Source of the DNA: Actinomycetota bacterium
GTDB taxonomy: Bacteria; Actinomycetota; Actinomycetes; S36-B12; CAIYMF01
Reading direction: 5' to 3'
Length of the DNA: 64,000 nucleotides
Assembly (NCBI GenBank): GCA_026393115.1
Contig: JAPLAU010000012.1
Span: 62,001 to 126,000, forward strand
Shown here: positions 1 through 8,580 of the stretch, in pieces
Numbering within the stretch: position 1 is the first letter of the stretch
Layout: every line of letters starts with the position of its first letter
Made by a program: the position numbers and the translations under genes
Notes under the pieces: generated by a model
What the model was told of the DNA's origin: nothing
Databases searched by the model: none
The model's input: the letters and a program-made list of their open reading frames with translations, nothing else

Positions 1-327
1 GTCGACCAGATCAGTCTTGGCGACTATGTGCTTGCCGGCGGTGAAGCGGCAGTACTGGTGATGGTCGAAGCACTCGCGCGACTACTCCCGGGTGTTCTGG
101 GCAACGTCGAGAGTGCTGTCGACGATTCGTTCAGCGACGGTCGCGAGGGCGCAGCCCTTGAGGGTCCGGTGTACACCAAGCCGCCGGAATGGCGAGGTTT
201 GACCGTTCCTGAGGTACTTCGCTCGGGCGATCACGGAGCCATTCGACGTTGGCGGCGTGAACAATCCCTTGAGCGCACTCAGGGAGTGCGCCCTGAGCTG
301 GTTGGTGGCGACGAGGAGCCTCGTTAG
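1..327 (+). CDS. trmD: tRNA (guanine37-N1)-methyltransferase, C-terminal part
   Basis: This is the 3' end of a gene that enters from the left edge in frame 1. TrmD uses SAM to methylate G37 of tRNAs and so prevents +1 frameshifting. The visible part begins with the conserved [12 protein letters not shown] segment of the SPOUT knot (SAM pocket). It continues with the C-terminal tRNA-binding domain, including the family pattern [11 protein letters not shown], the word [13 protein letters not shown] and a final RRW..EQSLERT helix. The start lies outside the window. Upstream rpsP and rimM, expected from the usual operon, cannot be seen. The stop codon sits inside a hairpin that begins the rplS leader. 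Confidence 0.95.
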   Translation, partial: VDQISLGDYVLAGGEAAVLVMVEALARLLPGVLGNVESAVDDSFSDGREGAALEGPVYTKPPEWRGLTVPEVLRSGDHGAIRRWRREQSLERTQGVRPELVGGDEEPR

Positions 328-466
328 GAGCCACGCGAGGCTCTATGGCAGACTGTGCCTCAAGACGAACGTGGTCTGCGCCCCGCCGCAGGGGAGCCCG
401 CCCCTCGTTCGTACCCCCTGATCGCCGATGGCCGACCTGCGGCTGCCACGAAGGATGTGCCTGATC
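316..466 (+). promoter_or_regulatory. structured leader of rplS (candidate autoregulatory element)
   Basis: The trmD-rplS gap is rich in inverted repeats. An 8-bp stem (GAGCCTCG 316-323 with CGAGGCTC 336-343) spans the trmD stop. GCAGAC 348-353 can pair with GTCTGC 374-379. As an alternative, ACGAACG 365-371 pairs with CGTTCGT 406-412 around a C-rich/G-rich inner hairpin. Two mutually exclusive folds directly before an r-protein gene recall L19 leaders described in other phyla, but I do not recognise a known family here. The first hairpin could also attenuate read-through from trmD. Confidence 0.4.
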
Positions 467-889
467 ATGCAGACGCTCGACTTTCTCGATAACGCTTCCA
501 AGCGAAGCGACATCCCTAACTTCCGCCCCGGCGACACCGTGAAGGTGCACGTCAAGGTCGTTGAAGGTAACCGCTCCCGCATCCAGGTCTTCCAGGGTGT
601 TGTCATCGGTCGCCACGGCGGCGGCGTGCGCGAGACCTTCACGGTCCGCAAGATCTCCTTCGGTGTCGGTGTCGAGCGCACTTTCCCGGTGCACACTCCC
701 ATCATCGATCACATTGATGTGGTCACTCGTGGAGATGTGCGTCGCGCGAAGCTGTACTACTTGCGCGAACTGCGCGGTAAGAAGGCGAAGATCAAGGAGA
801 AGCGCGACGTCGTCGTCCGCACCACCGCGCCTGCTGCTGCAGTCTCCGACGCACCCGCTACCCCCGCCTCCGACGCACCCGCTGAGTAA
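467..889 (+). CDS. rplS: 50S ribosomal protein L19
   Basis: L19 lies at the interface of the two ribosomal subunits. The 140-residue product opens with [19 protein letters not shown] and has the family body ([56 protein letters not shown]). I chose ATG 467 because homology begins exactly there and AAGGA lies at 451-455; an in-frame ATG at 455 would abut that AAGGA. The last 25 or so residues are an Ala/Pro/Asp-rich tail (repeats of SDAPA), longer than in most bacteria but common in actinobacteria. It sits between trmD and lepB as usual. Confidence 0.97.
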   Translation: MQTLDFLDNASKRSDIPNFRPGDTVKVHVKVVEGNRSRIQVFQGVVIGRHGGGVRETFTVRKISFGVGVERTFPVHTPIIDHIDVVTRGDVRRAKLYYLRELRGKKAKIKEKRDVVVRTTAPAAAVSDAPATPASDAPAE

Positions 890-934
890 CCACAGCGCGC
901 CCGATTTCTGGTTGCGTACGGACAGGAGCCCTGC

Positions 935-1699
935 GTGAGCGAGTCCGTTGACGACTCCGCAACAAAGCGGGCTAGTGCCAAGCCTTCGGGTGGATTGTTC
1001 CGCGAGGTTGTCATCATCGTCGGTTCGGCGCTCATTCTGTCGATCTTGGTTCGCACCTTCTTGGTGCAGGCGTTCTATGTGCCGAGTGAGTCGATGGAAG
1101 ACACGCTGCAAATCAGCGACCGCATCATCGCCTCCAAGATCACCACGACCATCACCGGAGTCAACCGTGGTGACGTGGTGGTGTTCCGCGACCCAGGTGG
1201 CTGGTTACCTGATCCCGTGCCGGCCACGGGTGCGGCGGGAGTGCTTCGCGAGGGTCTGACGTTCATTGGCCTCCTGCCGAGTAATTCCGGTCAGGACCTC
1301 GTTAAGCGAGTCATCGGTGTCGCCGGCGATCACGTGAAGTGTTGCGATAACAAGGGCCGCATTGTGCTCAATGGTGTACCGCTGAACGAGTCATCGTTTA
1401 TCAAGCCGGGTGACTCCACCGATCAGGTCGACTTTGACATCGTCGTTCCGGAAGGAACGGTTTTCGTGATGGGTGACAATCGCAGTAACTCGCGCGACTC
1501 GCGCTACCACCTCGAAGACAATTCCGGAGGTGTCCCCGTCGGCAATGTCGTGGGCAAGGTTGTGGCAGTCGTGTGGCCGCTGTCGAAGTTCCACACCATC
1601 GGAACGCCGCCGGTTTTCGACAATCCTAAGATTTCGGCCGGTCAAACATCGGCACCCACCGTGGCTGCGACGCCGGGGGAGGCGGGGCAGGGCCCGTGA
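935..1699 (+). CDS. lepB: signal peptidase I
   Basis: This membrane serine protease removes signal peptides from exported proteins. An N-terminal cytoplasmic segment of about 20 residues is followed by one transmembrane helix (about 24-46). The catalytic serine is S53 in SESMEDTL, the general-base lysine is about K124 in [11 protein letters not shown], and the [11 protein letters not shown] box is near the C-terminal third. At 254 residues it has the single-span actinobacterial architecture. Start GTG 935 is supported by CAGGAG at 922-927. The C-terminal 30 residues are low complexity. The stop overlaps the GTG of rnhB (GTGA), indicating translational coupling. Confidence 0.95.
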   Translation: MSESVDDSATKRASAKPSGGLFREVVIIVGSALILSILVRTFLVQAFYVPSESMEDTLQISDRIIASKITTTITGVNRGDVVVFRDPGGWLPDPVPATGAAGVLREGLTFIGLLPSNSGQDLVKRVIGVAGDHVKCCDNKGRIVLNGVPLNESSFIKPGDSTDQVDFDIVVPEGTVFVMGDNRSNSRDSRYHLEDNSGGVPVGNVVGKVVAVVWPLSKFHTIGTPPVFDNPKISAGQTSAPTVAATPGEAGQGP

Positions 1700-2406
1700 A
1701 GCCTCCCACTCTGAGGTTTGAGCGCGAACTCTTGCGCGCTGGGGCACAGCGGGTGGCTGCGATCGACGAGGTCGGTCGCGGAGCGTTGGCCGGTCCCGTG
1801 AGCGTGGGCGTTGTGGTCGTCGACCGGGCCACGAAAGCGGCACCAACTGGGGTGCGCGATTCCAAGTTGCTCACTCCCGATGCGCGCGTGGCCCTTGTTC
1901 CTCGTATCCAACAGTGGAGCGTCGCGTGGGCAGTGGGCTCAGCCGGTTCCGATGAAATTGATGCGCTGGGGTTGACCGCGGCTTTGCGACTGGCAGGCGA
2001 GCGGGCATTGGCGCACCTTGATGTCGTGCCCACGGTGGTTCTGCTCGACGGAAGTCACGACTGGCTCACCAGGCCTGCGGTTCAGGGTGATTTGTTTGAC
2101 GACGTCGAGCCCGATCCGCTCGGATTCCAGGCTCCCCGTGTGGTCACCAAGGTGAAAGCCGATCTCACCTGCTCGGCGGTCGCCGCCGCATCAGTGCTGG
2201 CCAAGGTGCAACGCGATGCACTCATGGTCGAACTCTCGACCGGATTTCCCGAGTACGGCTGGGAAGTCAACAAGGGCTACGCGAGTCCCGACCACCTCGA
2301 CGCGCTGCGACGCCGTGGTCCCTGCGCGTTACATCGAGTGTCGTGGAACTTGCCGGGGTTAGAGCCTTCGGATGACGCGGACGTCAATCCCCAACTGCTG
2401 TTGTGA
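1696..2406 (+). CDS. rnhB: ribonuclease HII
   Basis: This enzyme cleaves RNA in RNA-DNA hybrids and starts removal of single ribonucleotides from DNA. The acidic active site is visible as [11 protein letters not shown] near the N-terminus and in LLDGSHDWL mid-protein. The [20 protein letters not shown] block and [17 protein letters not shown] near the end are typical of type 2 RNases H. At 236 residues it has normal length. The GTG start overlaps the lepB stop in a GTGA arrangement. The lepB-rnhB pair is standard in actinobacteria. Confidence 0.95.
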   Translation: MKPPTLRFERELLRAGAQRVAAIDEVGRGALAGPVSVGVVVVDRATKAAPTGVRDSKLLTPDARVALVPRIQQWSVAWAVGSAGSDEIDALGLTAALRLAGERALAHLDVVPTVVLLDGSHDWLTRPAVQGDLFDDVEPDPLGFQAPRVVTKVKADLTCSAVAAASVLAKVQRDALMVELSTGFPEYGWEVNKGYASPDHLDALRRRGPCALHRVSWNLPGLEPSDDADVNPQLLL

Positions 2407-2412
2407 CCGACT

Positions 2413-2430
2413 GCTCCCGGCTTCGGGGGC
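2413..2430 (+). terminator. hairpin after rnhB
   Basis: GCTCCCG (2413-2419) pairs with CGGGGGC (2424-2430, one G-T wobble) across a GCTT loop, seven bases after the rnhB stop. There is no T-run, as is usual for terminators in GC-rich actinobacteria. The next gene (arsC) is convergent. Confidence 0.45.
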
Positions 2431-2490
2431 ATCGATTGACCGAAGAACCCTCAGACGGGTCTGTCTTGACCGAAGATGCCTGAGTCGAGA
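2427..2490 (+). repeat. two-copy 30-bp repeat, shared with 26692-26751
   Basis: The word TTGACCGAAGA occurs at 2436 and again at 2466, exactly 30 bases apart. The first copy is preceded by GGGCA plus four bases, and the second is followed by GAGTCGAGA at 2482-2490. The same two-copy, 30-bp-period structure, with the same flanking words, occurs on the minus strand at 26692-26751 upstream of the lrp gene. It lies between the convergent genes rnhB and arsC. Confidence 0.6.
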
Positions 2491-2504
2491 CGAGGGGTGG
2501 AAGG

Positions 2505-2924
2505 TTATGACGACGGAACGGCGGCCGGTTCAAGGTCGGCGATGAGAGCCTCAACGCGTCGGCGGATCTCGTCACGAATGGGCCGTACCGAGTCGATTCC
2601 TTGACCGGCCGGGTCGTCAAGAACCCAATCCTCGTAGCGCTTACCGGGGTAGAACTTGCAGGTGTCGCCGCAACCCATGGTAATGACGACGTCGGAATCC
2701 TGTACCGCATCGTCGGTCAGAATCTTCGGGGATTCCGCACTCATGTCGATGCCTTCTTCAAGCATCGCGGCTACTGCTGCCGGATTCACCTGATCTGCCG
2801 GCGCCGAACCTGCGGATCGCACTTCGATCCGGCCACCCCCGAGGTACTGAAGGTAGGCGGCAGCCATCTGCGAACGGCCAGCGTTGTGGATGCAGACGAA
2901 TAGGACGGACGGCTTGTCGCTCAT
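2505..2924 (-). CDS. arsC: arsenate reductase, low-molecular-weight phosphatase fold
   Basis: It reduces As(V) to As(III). The phosphate loop C-I-H-N-A-G-R-S is at residues 11-18. Two more cysteines lie in MGCGDTC (about 85 and 90), and the Asp-Pro catalytic acid is in LDDPAGQ. The three cysteines are the arrangement of thioredoxin-coupled ArsC, rather than the single-Cys mycothiol type (family knowledge). At 139 residues it is full length. A purine-rich AGAGAGA stretch precedes ATG 2924. It follows the aquaporin gene by 36 bases on the same strand, so the two form an operon facing away from the ArsR fusion. No ArsB or Acr3 pump is present. Confidence 0.9.
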   Translation of the reverse strand: MSDKPSVLFVCIHNAGRSQMAAAYLQYLGGGRIEVRSAGSAPADQVNPAAVAAMLEEGIDMSAESPKILTDDAVQDSDVVITMGCGDTCKFYPGKRYEDWVLDDPAGQGIDSVRPIRDEIRRRVEALIADLEPAAVPSS

Positions 2925-2960
2925 GGGATGTCTCTCTCTTGTCGTGAAGGGATTGAGGGA

Positions 2961-3680
2961 CTAGTTGTGTGAACCGTGATGGATGGGTCCGGGGAGGTCA
3001 AGCGGCTCGGGTGTGACTCCGCGGCGTGGGTAGAAGAATTCAGTGAGCACCGCACCGATTGCGGCACCGACGATCTGGAAAACGATGAACATCGGCACAG
3101 ACTCCGGCGCAATTCCTGAAAAAGTGTCGGTCAATGAGCGACCGATCGTGACAGCCGGGTTGGCGAACGATGTAGACGACGTGAAGAAGTAGGCGGCACC
3201 GATCCACGCGGGGACGAGCGCGGGACCGAGGTTGCCGCGCCCGGTGCGCGTGAGCGCGCCGATCACCAGAAGCAGGCCAGCTGTGGCAACTACTTCGCCG
3301 AGCCAGATGTTGCTTCCAGTTCGGACATGTGTCGATGCGGTGACTGCCGGGAGCCCGAACATGAGATTGGCCAAGATGGCGCCGGCGCACGCACCGACGA
3401 TCTGAACCACGATGTACAGCAGCCCTTCGCCGATCGGCATTTCCCGGCGGGCCATCTCGACACCGGAGACGACCGGGTTGAAGTGTGCGCCCGAGATTGG
3501 GCCGACGGCCCAGATGAGCACTGCCAGTGCAGCCACAGTGGCGAGGGCGTTGATCAGCAGGGTGACCGCGAGGTTGTCGCTCAGGGTCGCGCCCATGATT
3601 CCTGAGCCGACCACCGTCGCCACGAGGAGGCACGTGCCGAGGAACTCCGCACTCGCGCGGCGCAGCAAGGTGTGAGTCAT
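2961..3680 (-). CDS. aquaglyceroporin of the arsenic operon (AqpS-like)
   Basis: This MIP-family channel has six predicted membrane spans and two half-helix motifs: the first reads NPV (N68, in GAHFNPVV) instead of NPA, and the second is a normal NPA (N174, in SFANPAVTIGRS). I start it at ATG 3680 (239 residues), preceded by GGGAG; a longer frame up to 3746 would run through the operator. In Sinorhizobium meliloti, AqpS next to arsC lets As(III) made by ArsC leave the cell down its gradient. The position here beside arsC, without a pump gene, suggests the same role. General water/glycerol flux is the alternative. Confidence 0.85.
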   Translation of the reverse strand: MTHTLLRRASAEFLGTCLLVATVVGSGIMGATLSDNLAVTLLINALATVAALAVLIWAVGPISGAHFNPVVSGVEMARREMPIGEGLLYIVVQIVGACAGAILANLMFGLPAVTASTHVRTGSNIWLGEVVATAGLLLVIGALTRTGRGNLGPALVPAWIGAAYFFTSSTSFANPAVTIGRSLTDTFSGIAPESVPMFIVFQIVGAAIGAVLTEFFYPRRGVTPEPLDLPGPIHHGSHN

Positions 3681-3725
3681 CCGTCGCTCCCGATTGTTCG
3701 ATGCGGTACTTGACAGTAGCAAATA

Positions 3726-3743
3726 ATTCAATAAGCATTGAAT
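3726..3743. promoter_or_regulatory. ArsR-type operator in divergent ars promoter
   Basis: A perfect inverted repeat, ATTCAAT-AAGC-ATTGAAT, lies between the divergent aquaporin and ArsR-fusion genes, two bases before the chosen ATG of the fusion. A TTGACA box at 3710-3715 could be the -35 element of the rightward promoter. The transcript would then begin near the ATG itself (leaderless), and the palindrome would cover the -10 region. AT-rich dyads of this form are typical ArsR/SmtB sites. Confidence 0.7.
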
Positions 3744-3745
3744 CA

Positions 3746-4438
3746 ATGGTTACTGATCGAAAGGCTACTGCTGACTCGAAGGCCCGCGAACAGCGGGCTC
3801 GGGTTCTGGCAGCACTGGGCGACTCCACTCGGTTGGGTGTCGTCGAGTCGCTCGCGGCACAGGACATGTCGCCCGATGCGCTCAGCACACTTCTCGACGT
3901 TCCGGGCAATCTCCTCGCCCACCACCTCAAGGTGCTCGAAGCCGCGGGGCTGGTGCGGCGGGTTCACTCGCAGCACGACCGGCGCCGCACCTACGTTCAG
4001 GCAGTCGAGGGATCGTTGGAAGGGTTGCTGCCTGAACCTCGTCCGTTCACGGCCCCCCGAGTGGTTTTCGTTTGCACCCACAACTCGGCCCGCTCGGTAC
4101 TCGCTGAGGCACTCTGGCGGCAGGCCAGCACCGTGCCCAGCGCCTCAGCCGGCACTCATCCAGCGGCGGAGATCAATCCCCGGGCCCGTCGGGCGGCGCA
4201 ACGGTATGGGTTGAAACTTGCTGATCGACCACCGCAGAGCATCGACGACGTTCTTCGTGTCGATGACGTCGTGGTGTCGGTGTGCGACTCGGTCAACGAG
4301 GAACTTGGGGAGTTGGACAACCCTCGAATTCACTGGTCGATCCCTGATCCGGCTGCCGTCGGTACCGACGCTGCTTTCGACATCGCTGTTAACGAACTGC
4401 GTGAGCGAGTGATGCATCTTGCCTCACGTGTGGCGTGA
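3746..4438 (+). CDS. ArsR-type repressor fused to arsenate reductase-like phosphatase domain
   Basis: Residues 15-90 form a winged helix of the ArsR kind (ALGDSTRLGVVESLA, recognition region LLAHHLKVLEAAGLV, wing RRTYVQA). Residues 104-225 are a low-molecular-weight phosphatase/ArsC domain with P-loop C-T-H-N-S-A-R-S (C110) and Asp-Pro in SIPDPAA. Only two cysteines exist (C110, C180) and none lies in the ArsR domain, so the classic Cys-based arsenite sensor is missing and sensing may involve the fused domain (inference). Start ATG 3746 is chosen because upstream in-frame codons cover the operator; no Shine-Dalgarno is present, consistent with a leaderless mRNA. It is divergent from the aquaporin-arsC operon, which it probably represses along with itself. 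Confidence 0.85.
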   Translation: MVTDRKATADSKAREQRARVLAALGDSTRLGVVESLAAQDMSPDALSTLLDVPGNLLAHHLKVLEAAGLVRRVHSQHDRRRTYVQAVEGSLEGLLPEPRPFTAPRVVFVCTHNSARSVLAEALWRQASTVPSASAGTHPAAEINPRARRAAQRYGLKLADRPPQSIDDVLRVDDVVVSVCDSVNEELGELDNPRIHWSIPDPAAVGTDAAFDIAVNELRERVMHLASRVA

Positions 4439-4569
4439 GGCGACTTATCCCCAGCCTCAGTGAATGACTCATCATCCACAGATCCGATCAGTTTCCGTGA
4501 AGCGTTGAGTATTCGACGCATCGTGGGTGTCGATGCCGCGTCGCGTCATCGACCGATCGGAGGCTGTCG

Positions 4570-4926
4570 ATGGGATCAGCACAAGCGGTGGGGCGCTACG
4601 GCGAAGACATCGCGGCGCGGTATGTACAGCAGTGTGGTTGGCAGATACTTGCCCGCAACTGGCGTTCGGGGCGAGGCGAACTCGATGTCGTCGCGCTCGA
4701 TGGTGACTGCCTGGTTGTGATTGAAGTCAAAACTCGGCGCAGTGTCGAGTTCGGTGATCCGCTCGAAGCGATCACGCCCACGAAAGCAGCGCGACTGCGG
4801 CGGCTGACGGCGGCTTGGCTCGAGCAGGCAGGCACGGTGCGGCACTCCGTACGCATCGATGCCATTGGTGTCACCATTCCGCGCCGCGGTGCACCCGTGA
4901 TTGATCACCGTCGAGGAGTCGCCTGA
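4570..4926 (+). CDS. yraN: UPF0102 protein YraN, endonuclease-like
   Basis: A 118-residue protein with the restriction-endonuclease-like core of this family: GRYGEDIAARYV, then the ARNWRSGRGELDVVALDGD strand-turn and the VVIEVKTRRS catalytic-type motif (E-x-K). Its exact function is unproven; a link to recombination or DNA uptake is inferred from constant linkage with comM and dprA. GGAGG at 4559-4563 supports ATG 4570. The stop overlaps the ATG of comM by one base (TGATG). The 131-base gap before it shows no further gene. Confidence 0.9.
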   Translation: MGSAQAVGRYGEDIAARYVQQCGWQILARNWRSGRGELDVVALDGDCLVVIEVKTRRSVEFGDPLEAITPTKAARLRRLTAAWLEQAGTVRHSVRIDAIGVTIPRRGAPVIDHRRGVA

Positions 4927-6488
4927 TGGGTCACGCTCGAACCTCGACCGTTGTCGTCATTGGAGTTGAGGGGTATCTGGTTGAAGTTGAGGCTCACATC
5001 AGTCCGGGGCTTCCCTCAATGTCGATCGTCGGTCTGGCCGACACCGCTGTTGGCGAATCCCGCGACCGAGCCCGCTCGGCGATTCTCAATTCAAAACTTG
5101 AGTGGCCCAAGACGCGCCTTACTGTCGGGTTGTCGCCCGCTTGGCTTCCCAAGACTGGTTCGGGCCTCGATCTCGCGATCGCAATTGCGGCATTGGCGGC
5201 CGATGGGGCGGTACCGCGAGAGTCGGTTGCGCGCTGTGTCTACCTGGGCGAGCTCGGACTCGACGGTCGAATACGTCCCGTCCGTGGCGTTCTGGTGGCG
5301 GCCGTCACCGCGGCACGTGTCGGTCTCGAGCGCATCGTCGTGCCAGCGGCCAATCTGCGCGAGGCGTCGTTGGTGCCGGGCATCAACGTGGTGGGAGCAC
5401 GCACGCTGGCAGCCCTCGTTGCCCATCTGCGAGGTCAACCCGAACCCGACGACTCGCTCGCAGACTTCGAACTCATCGGCAACAGCACTGCCTCCCCACT
5501 GGGTGAGATGCAGGCCCCCGATTTGGTTGATGTACGCGGTCATGCGATGGGTCGATACGTACTCGAAGTGACGGCTGCAGGGGGGCACCATCTGGCGATG
5601 CTCGGCCCGCCTGGTGTCGGTAAGACATTGCTCGCCGAGAGGCTTCCAGGAATTCTTCCAGCGCTCGGTCATGACGAGGCTTTGGAAGTGACCGCCGTCC
5701 ACTCGGTTGCCGGCCGGCTTTCAGCAGAAGGAGTTCTGGTCGACCGCCCGCCCCTGTGCGCACCGCATCACTCCGCGACGTTCGCCGCCATGGTCGGTGG
5801 AGGTGGAGGTCGAACACCGCGCATCGGTTTGATCTCACTGGCGCATCGCGGTGTTCTCTTTCTCGACGAGTCACCCGAATTCGCTCCTCAGGTGCTTGAC
5901 GCGCTGCGCCAGCCGATGGAGTCCGGCGAAGTGACAGTTGCGCGTGTGGGATTCACCGCGAAACTGCCAGCGCGGTTCCAACTTGTGCTCGCTGCAAATC
6001 CCTGCCCATGCGGGCTCGGTGGGGCTGATCCCGCCGTGGGCGTCTGTACCTGTTCCTCGATGCAGCGGCGACGCTATTTGGCCCGCCTCAGCGGTCCGTT
6101 ACTCGACCGCGTCGATCTTCGCCTCGTTCTTGACCGACCCTCAGCAGCCGACTTGCTCACTGAGCTTCGTCCAGAGGCGTCGTCGGTCGTGGCAGGTCGT
6201 GTGCTGGAAGCGCGTTCGCGTGCCGCTGCGCGGCTGGTCGACACACCGTGGCACACCAATCAGGAGGTTCCGGGTGCTGCATTCCGGCGGCGGTATCCAC
6301 CCGACTCCGGTGGCGTGCGCGTATTGGACTCGTTGGCTCGCGAACCGGGCTGTTCGGCCCGCGGACTCGACCGCGTGGCTCGGGTGGCATGGACCGTTGC
6401 TGACCTGGCCGGTCGCGACCGGCCCAGTTCGGCCGACCTCATGATGGCCAAATCGCTGCGCGACAGCGAGGGGCGGTGGGCTGCATGA
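4926..6488 (+). CDS. comM: ComM/YifB family Mg-chelatase-like AAA+ ATPase
   Basis: In naturally competent bacteria ComM is a hexameric helicase that promotes branch migration during uptake of foreign DNA. The 520-residue protein has the N-terminal ChlI-like domain (about 1-165), a Walker A site GPPGVGKT near residue 227, Walker B FLDESPEF near 312, the Cys-rich insert with NPCPCG and CTCS, and a C-terminal helical lid domain. It is co-transcribed with yraN and dprA: its stop overlaps the dprA ATG (ATGA). No other competence genes are in view. Confidence 0.93.
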   Translation: MGHARTSTVVVIGVEGYLVEVEAHISPGLPSMSIVGLADTAVGESRDRARSAILNSKLEWPKTRLTVGLSPAWLPKTGSGLDLAIAIAALAADGAVPRESVARCVYLGELGLDGRIRPVRGVLVAAVTAARVGLERIVVPAANLREASLVPGINVVGARTLAALVAHLRGQPEPDDSLADFELIGNSTASPLGEMQAPDLVDVRGHAMGRYVLEVTAAGGHHLAMLGPPGVGKTLLAERLPGILPALGHDEALEVTAVHSVAGRLSAEGVLVDRPPLCAPHHSATFAAMVGGGGGRTPRIGLISLAHRGVLFLDESPEFAPQVLDALRQPMESGEVTVARVGFTAKLPARFQLVLAANPCPCGLGGADPAVGVCTCSSMQRRRYLARLSGPLLDRVDLRLVLDRPSAADLLTELRPEASSVVAGRVLEARSRAAARLVDTPWHTNQEVPGAAFRRRYPPDSGGVRVLDSLAREPGCSARGLDRVARVAWTVADLAGRDRPSSADLMMAKSLRDSEGRWAA

Positions 6489-7579
6489 GCGAGTCAAGAG
6501 TTGGTGGTGATGAGCGGGTCGCGCGCGCTGCCCTGAGCCGAGTGTGCGAACCGGCCGACGCTGCAGTCGGCCGCCTTGTTGCCCAGGAAGGAGCAAGGGT
6601 TGCACTTGAGCATGTCGATCGTGTCAGTCGTCGTCGCAACTGTTCCCTCGCTGAACTGCTCGACCGAGCGCACCAGGACCTGACAGGCATCAATGCCAGC
6701 GGAGGCCGGTTCATCGTGCCCGGCGATGACGAGTGGCCCACCCAACTCGACGACCTTGATGACGAAGCACCCTTCGGCATCTGGCTGAAGGGCGATGCCG
6801 ATCTTCGCCTTGTCGCTCTGAGGTCGGTTGCCATCGTGGGCGCTCGAGCGGCGACTAGCTACGGGGCGCGAATCGCAGCCAATCTTGCATCCGATCTGGC
6901 CGATCGGGGATGGTGCGTGGTGTCTGGGGGTGCCTACGGCGTTGATGCTGCGGCGCACCGAGGTTCGCTCGCCGTCGACGGTTACACAGTTGTGGTGCTG
7001 GCAAGCGGTGTCGACGTGGCGTACCCCGCGTCGCATGAGGGGCTGTTCGCGCGCTGTGCTGAGTCGGGAGTCCTGCTCTCGGAGGCGCCGCCCGGGGAAG
7101 TGGCGCGTCGCTGGAGGTTTCTCGATCGCAATCGTTTGATCGCTGCGCTCACTCGCGGAACGGTGGTGATTGAAGCCGCGCACCGCAGCGGTGCACTGAG
7201 CACGGCTCGCCGAGCTGCCGATCTCGGCCGTCAGATCATGGGTGTTCCTGGACCCGTGAACTCGATTGCGAGCGCAGGAGTGCATCGACTGATCCGCGAC
7301 GGAGCGACGCTCGTCACCTGTGCCGATGATGTGGTGCGTGAGGTTGATGGGGGAGTGGTCGTCATCGACCAAGGAGTAGCGATCGAACGGCTGTCGCAGT
7401 CCGCGTCGGAGGTACTTGCAGCCTTGAACACTCGAAAAGGTCAGTCGTCTGACCACATTGCTTTTCGCTGCAGCCGCCTCGTACCTGACACCCTCGCTGA
7501 TCTAGCCGAACTTGAACTCGCTCGACTCGCTCGGTGCACCCCTACCGGATGGGTCAGCATCGCTCGAAGCGAAACCTAA
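6485..7579 (+). CDS. dprA: DNA processing protein DprA
   Basis: DprA loads RecA onto incoming single-stranded DNA. The central Rossmann-like domain is clear: SVAIVGARAATSYG, VVSGGAYGVDAAAHRGSL, VVVLASGVDVAYPASH, then RNRLIAALTRGTVVIEA and GALSTARRAADLGR. An N-terminal helical domain (about 1-90) precedes it and a C-terminal winged-helix-like tail (about 300-364) follows. I use ATG 6485, which overlaps the comM stop as ATGA; an in-frame GTG nine bases upstream is possible. The 53-base gap to xerC is unremarkable. Confidence 0.93.
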   Translation: MSESRVGGDERVARAALSRVCEPADAAVGRLVAQEGARVALEHVDRVSRRRNCSLAELLDRAHQDLTGINASGGRFIVPGDDEWPTQLDDLDDEAPFGIWLKGDADLRLVALRSVAIVGARAATSYGARIAANLASDLADRGWCVVSGGAYGVDAAAHRGSLAVDGYTVVVLASGVDVAYPASHEGLFARCAESGVLLSEAPPGEVARRWRFLDRNRLIAALTRGTVVIEAAHRSGALSTARRAADLGRQIMGVPGPVNSIASAGVHRLIRDGATLVTCADDVVREVDGGVVVIDQGVAIERLSQSASEVLAALNTRKGQSSDHIAFRCSRLVPDTLADLAELELARLARCTPTGWVSIARSET

Positions 7580-7632
7580 GCGACACGCGCGAGGTGCTTG
7601 ACTGGCCGGCGCTGCGACCCCACGGTTGAGGA

Positions 7633-8580
7633 GTGAGCGTCGCGGAAACAGAGCCAGTCGAGGGCGAATTGCCCGGGTGGGCAGTCACTGTCGTCGATGG
7701 TTTCGCGACGTACCTCACCCTCGAACGGGGGCGGAGTCTCCACACGGTGCGCGCCTATCGGGGCGACGTGGAGAGGCTGCTGGCTACGGCCGTCGCTGAT
7801 GGAGCGCAGTCGTTGGCCGATATCGACGCCCGCACGATTCGAGCCTTCCTGGCCCGTGAGTATGCGCGTGGGCATTCGAGCAGCACGATGGCGCGCCGAT
7901 CGAGTTCAGTTCGTACCTTCACGGCGTGGGCGGAGGAACGGGGGTACGTTCCGCTTGACCCGGCGGCGGTACTGGCCAGTCCGAAGCGTTCACGAGCCTT
8001 GCCTTCGGTGTTGCGTGTCGACCAAGCCGCAGCGATGCTCGAAAGCGCGGCCGTCGCGGCCGACGATGGTGACCCAGTTGCCCTGCGTGATCGAGCGATG
8101 GCTGAACTCCTCTACGCCTCGGGCATTCGGGTGGGCGAGCTGGTCAGCATTGATCAAGCCGATTTTGACCCTCGACGACTCACCGTGCGGGTGATGGGGA
8201 AGGGCGCCAAGGAACGCACGGTTCCGTACGGAATACCCGCTCAGCGGGCGCTTGATGACTGGCTTACTGATGGGCGGCCCCACCTCGTGACCGCGGCCAG
8301 CGCCGATGCCCTCTTTCTCGGCCGCCGGGGTGGTCGCATCGATCAGCGGGCAGTGCGAGAGGCAGTTCATCGCATGGTGAGGCGCGTGCCGGATGCCCCG
8401 GACATCTCTCCGCACGCCCTGCGGCACTCGGCGGCCACCCATTTGGTTGAAGGTGGCGCGGACCTGCGGACCGTCCAAGAACTACTCGGGCACGCTAGTC
8501 TCGCTACTACTCAGATATATACCCATGTGTCGGTTGAACGATTGAGGGCCACGTATGAGCAGGCGCATCCGCGAGCCTGA
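7633..8580 (+). CDS. xerC: tyrosine recombinase XerC
   Basis: XerC acts at dif to resolve chromosome dimers. The SAM-like N-terminal domain spans about 15-110. The catalytic domain shows Arg in [10 protein letters not shown], the lysine hairpin in [13 protein letters not shown]-x-x-R in [10 protein letters not shown], the second His in [10 protein letters not shown] and the nucleophile in QIYTHV. Synteny between dprA and whiG (as Rv2894c in M. tuberculosis) identifies it as the housekeeping enzyme, not a phage integrase. GTG 7633 is the first possible start after an in-frame stop; GAGG is only one base away, so initiation may be weak or leaderless. Confidence 0.92.
   Translation: MSVAETEPVEGELPGWAVTVVDGFATYLTLERGRSLHTVRAYRGDVERLLATAVADGAQSLADIDARTIRAFLAREYARGHSSSTMARRSSSVRTFTAWAEERGYVPLDPAAVLASPKRSRALPSVLRVDQAAAMLESAAVAADDGDPVALRDRAMAELLYASGIRVGELVSIDQADFDPRRLTVRVMGKGAKERTVPYGIPAQRALDDWLTDGRPHLVTAASADALFLGRRGGRIDQRAVREAVHRMVRRVPDAPDISPHALRHSAATHLVEGGADLRTVQELLGHASLATTQIYTHVSVERLRATYEQAHPRA

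Noticed and set aside
131-1111. 326-codon open frame on the minus strand over trmD, rplS and lepB
   Set aside because: Antisense to three conserved genes; composition is that of a codon-bias shadow.
7633-8580. Phage or integron integrase
   Set aside because: Motifs and position between dprA and whiG are those of housekeeping XerC; no phage genes or attachment repeats nearby.
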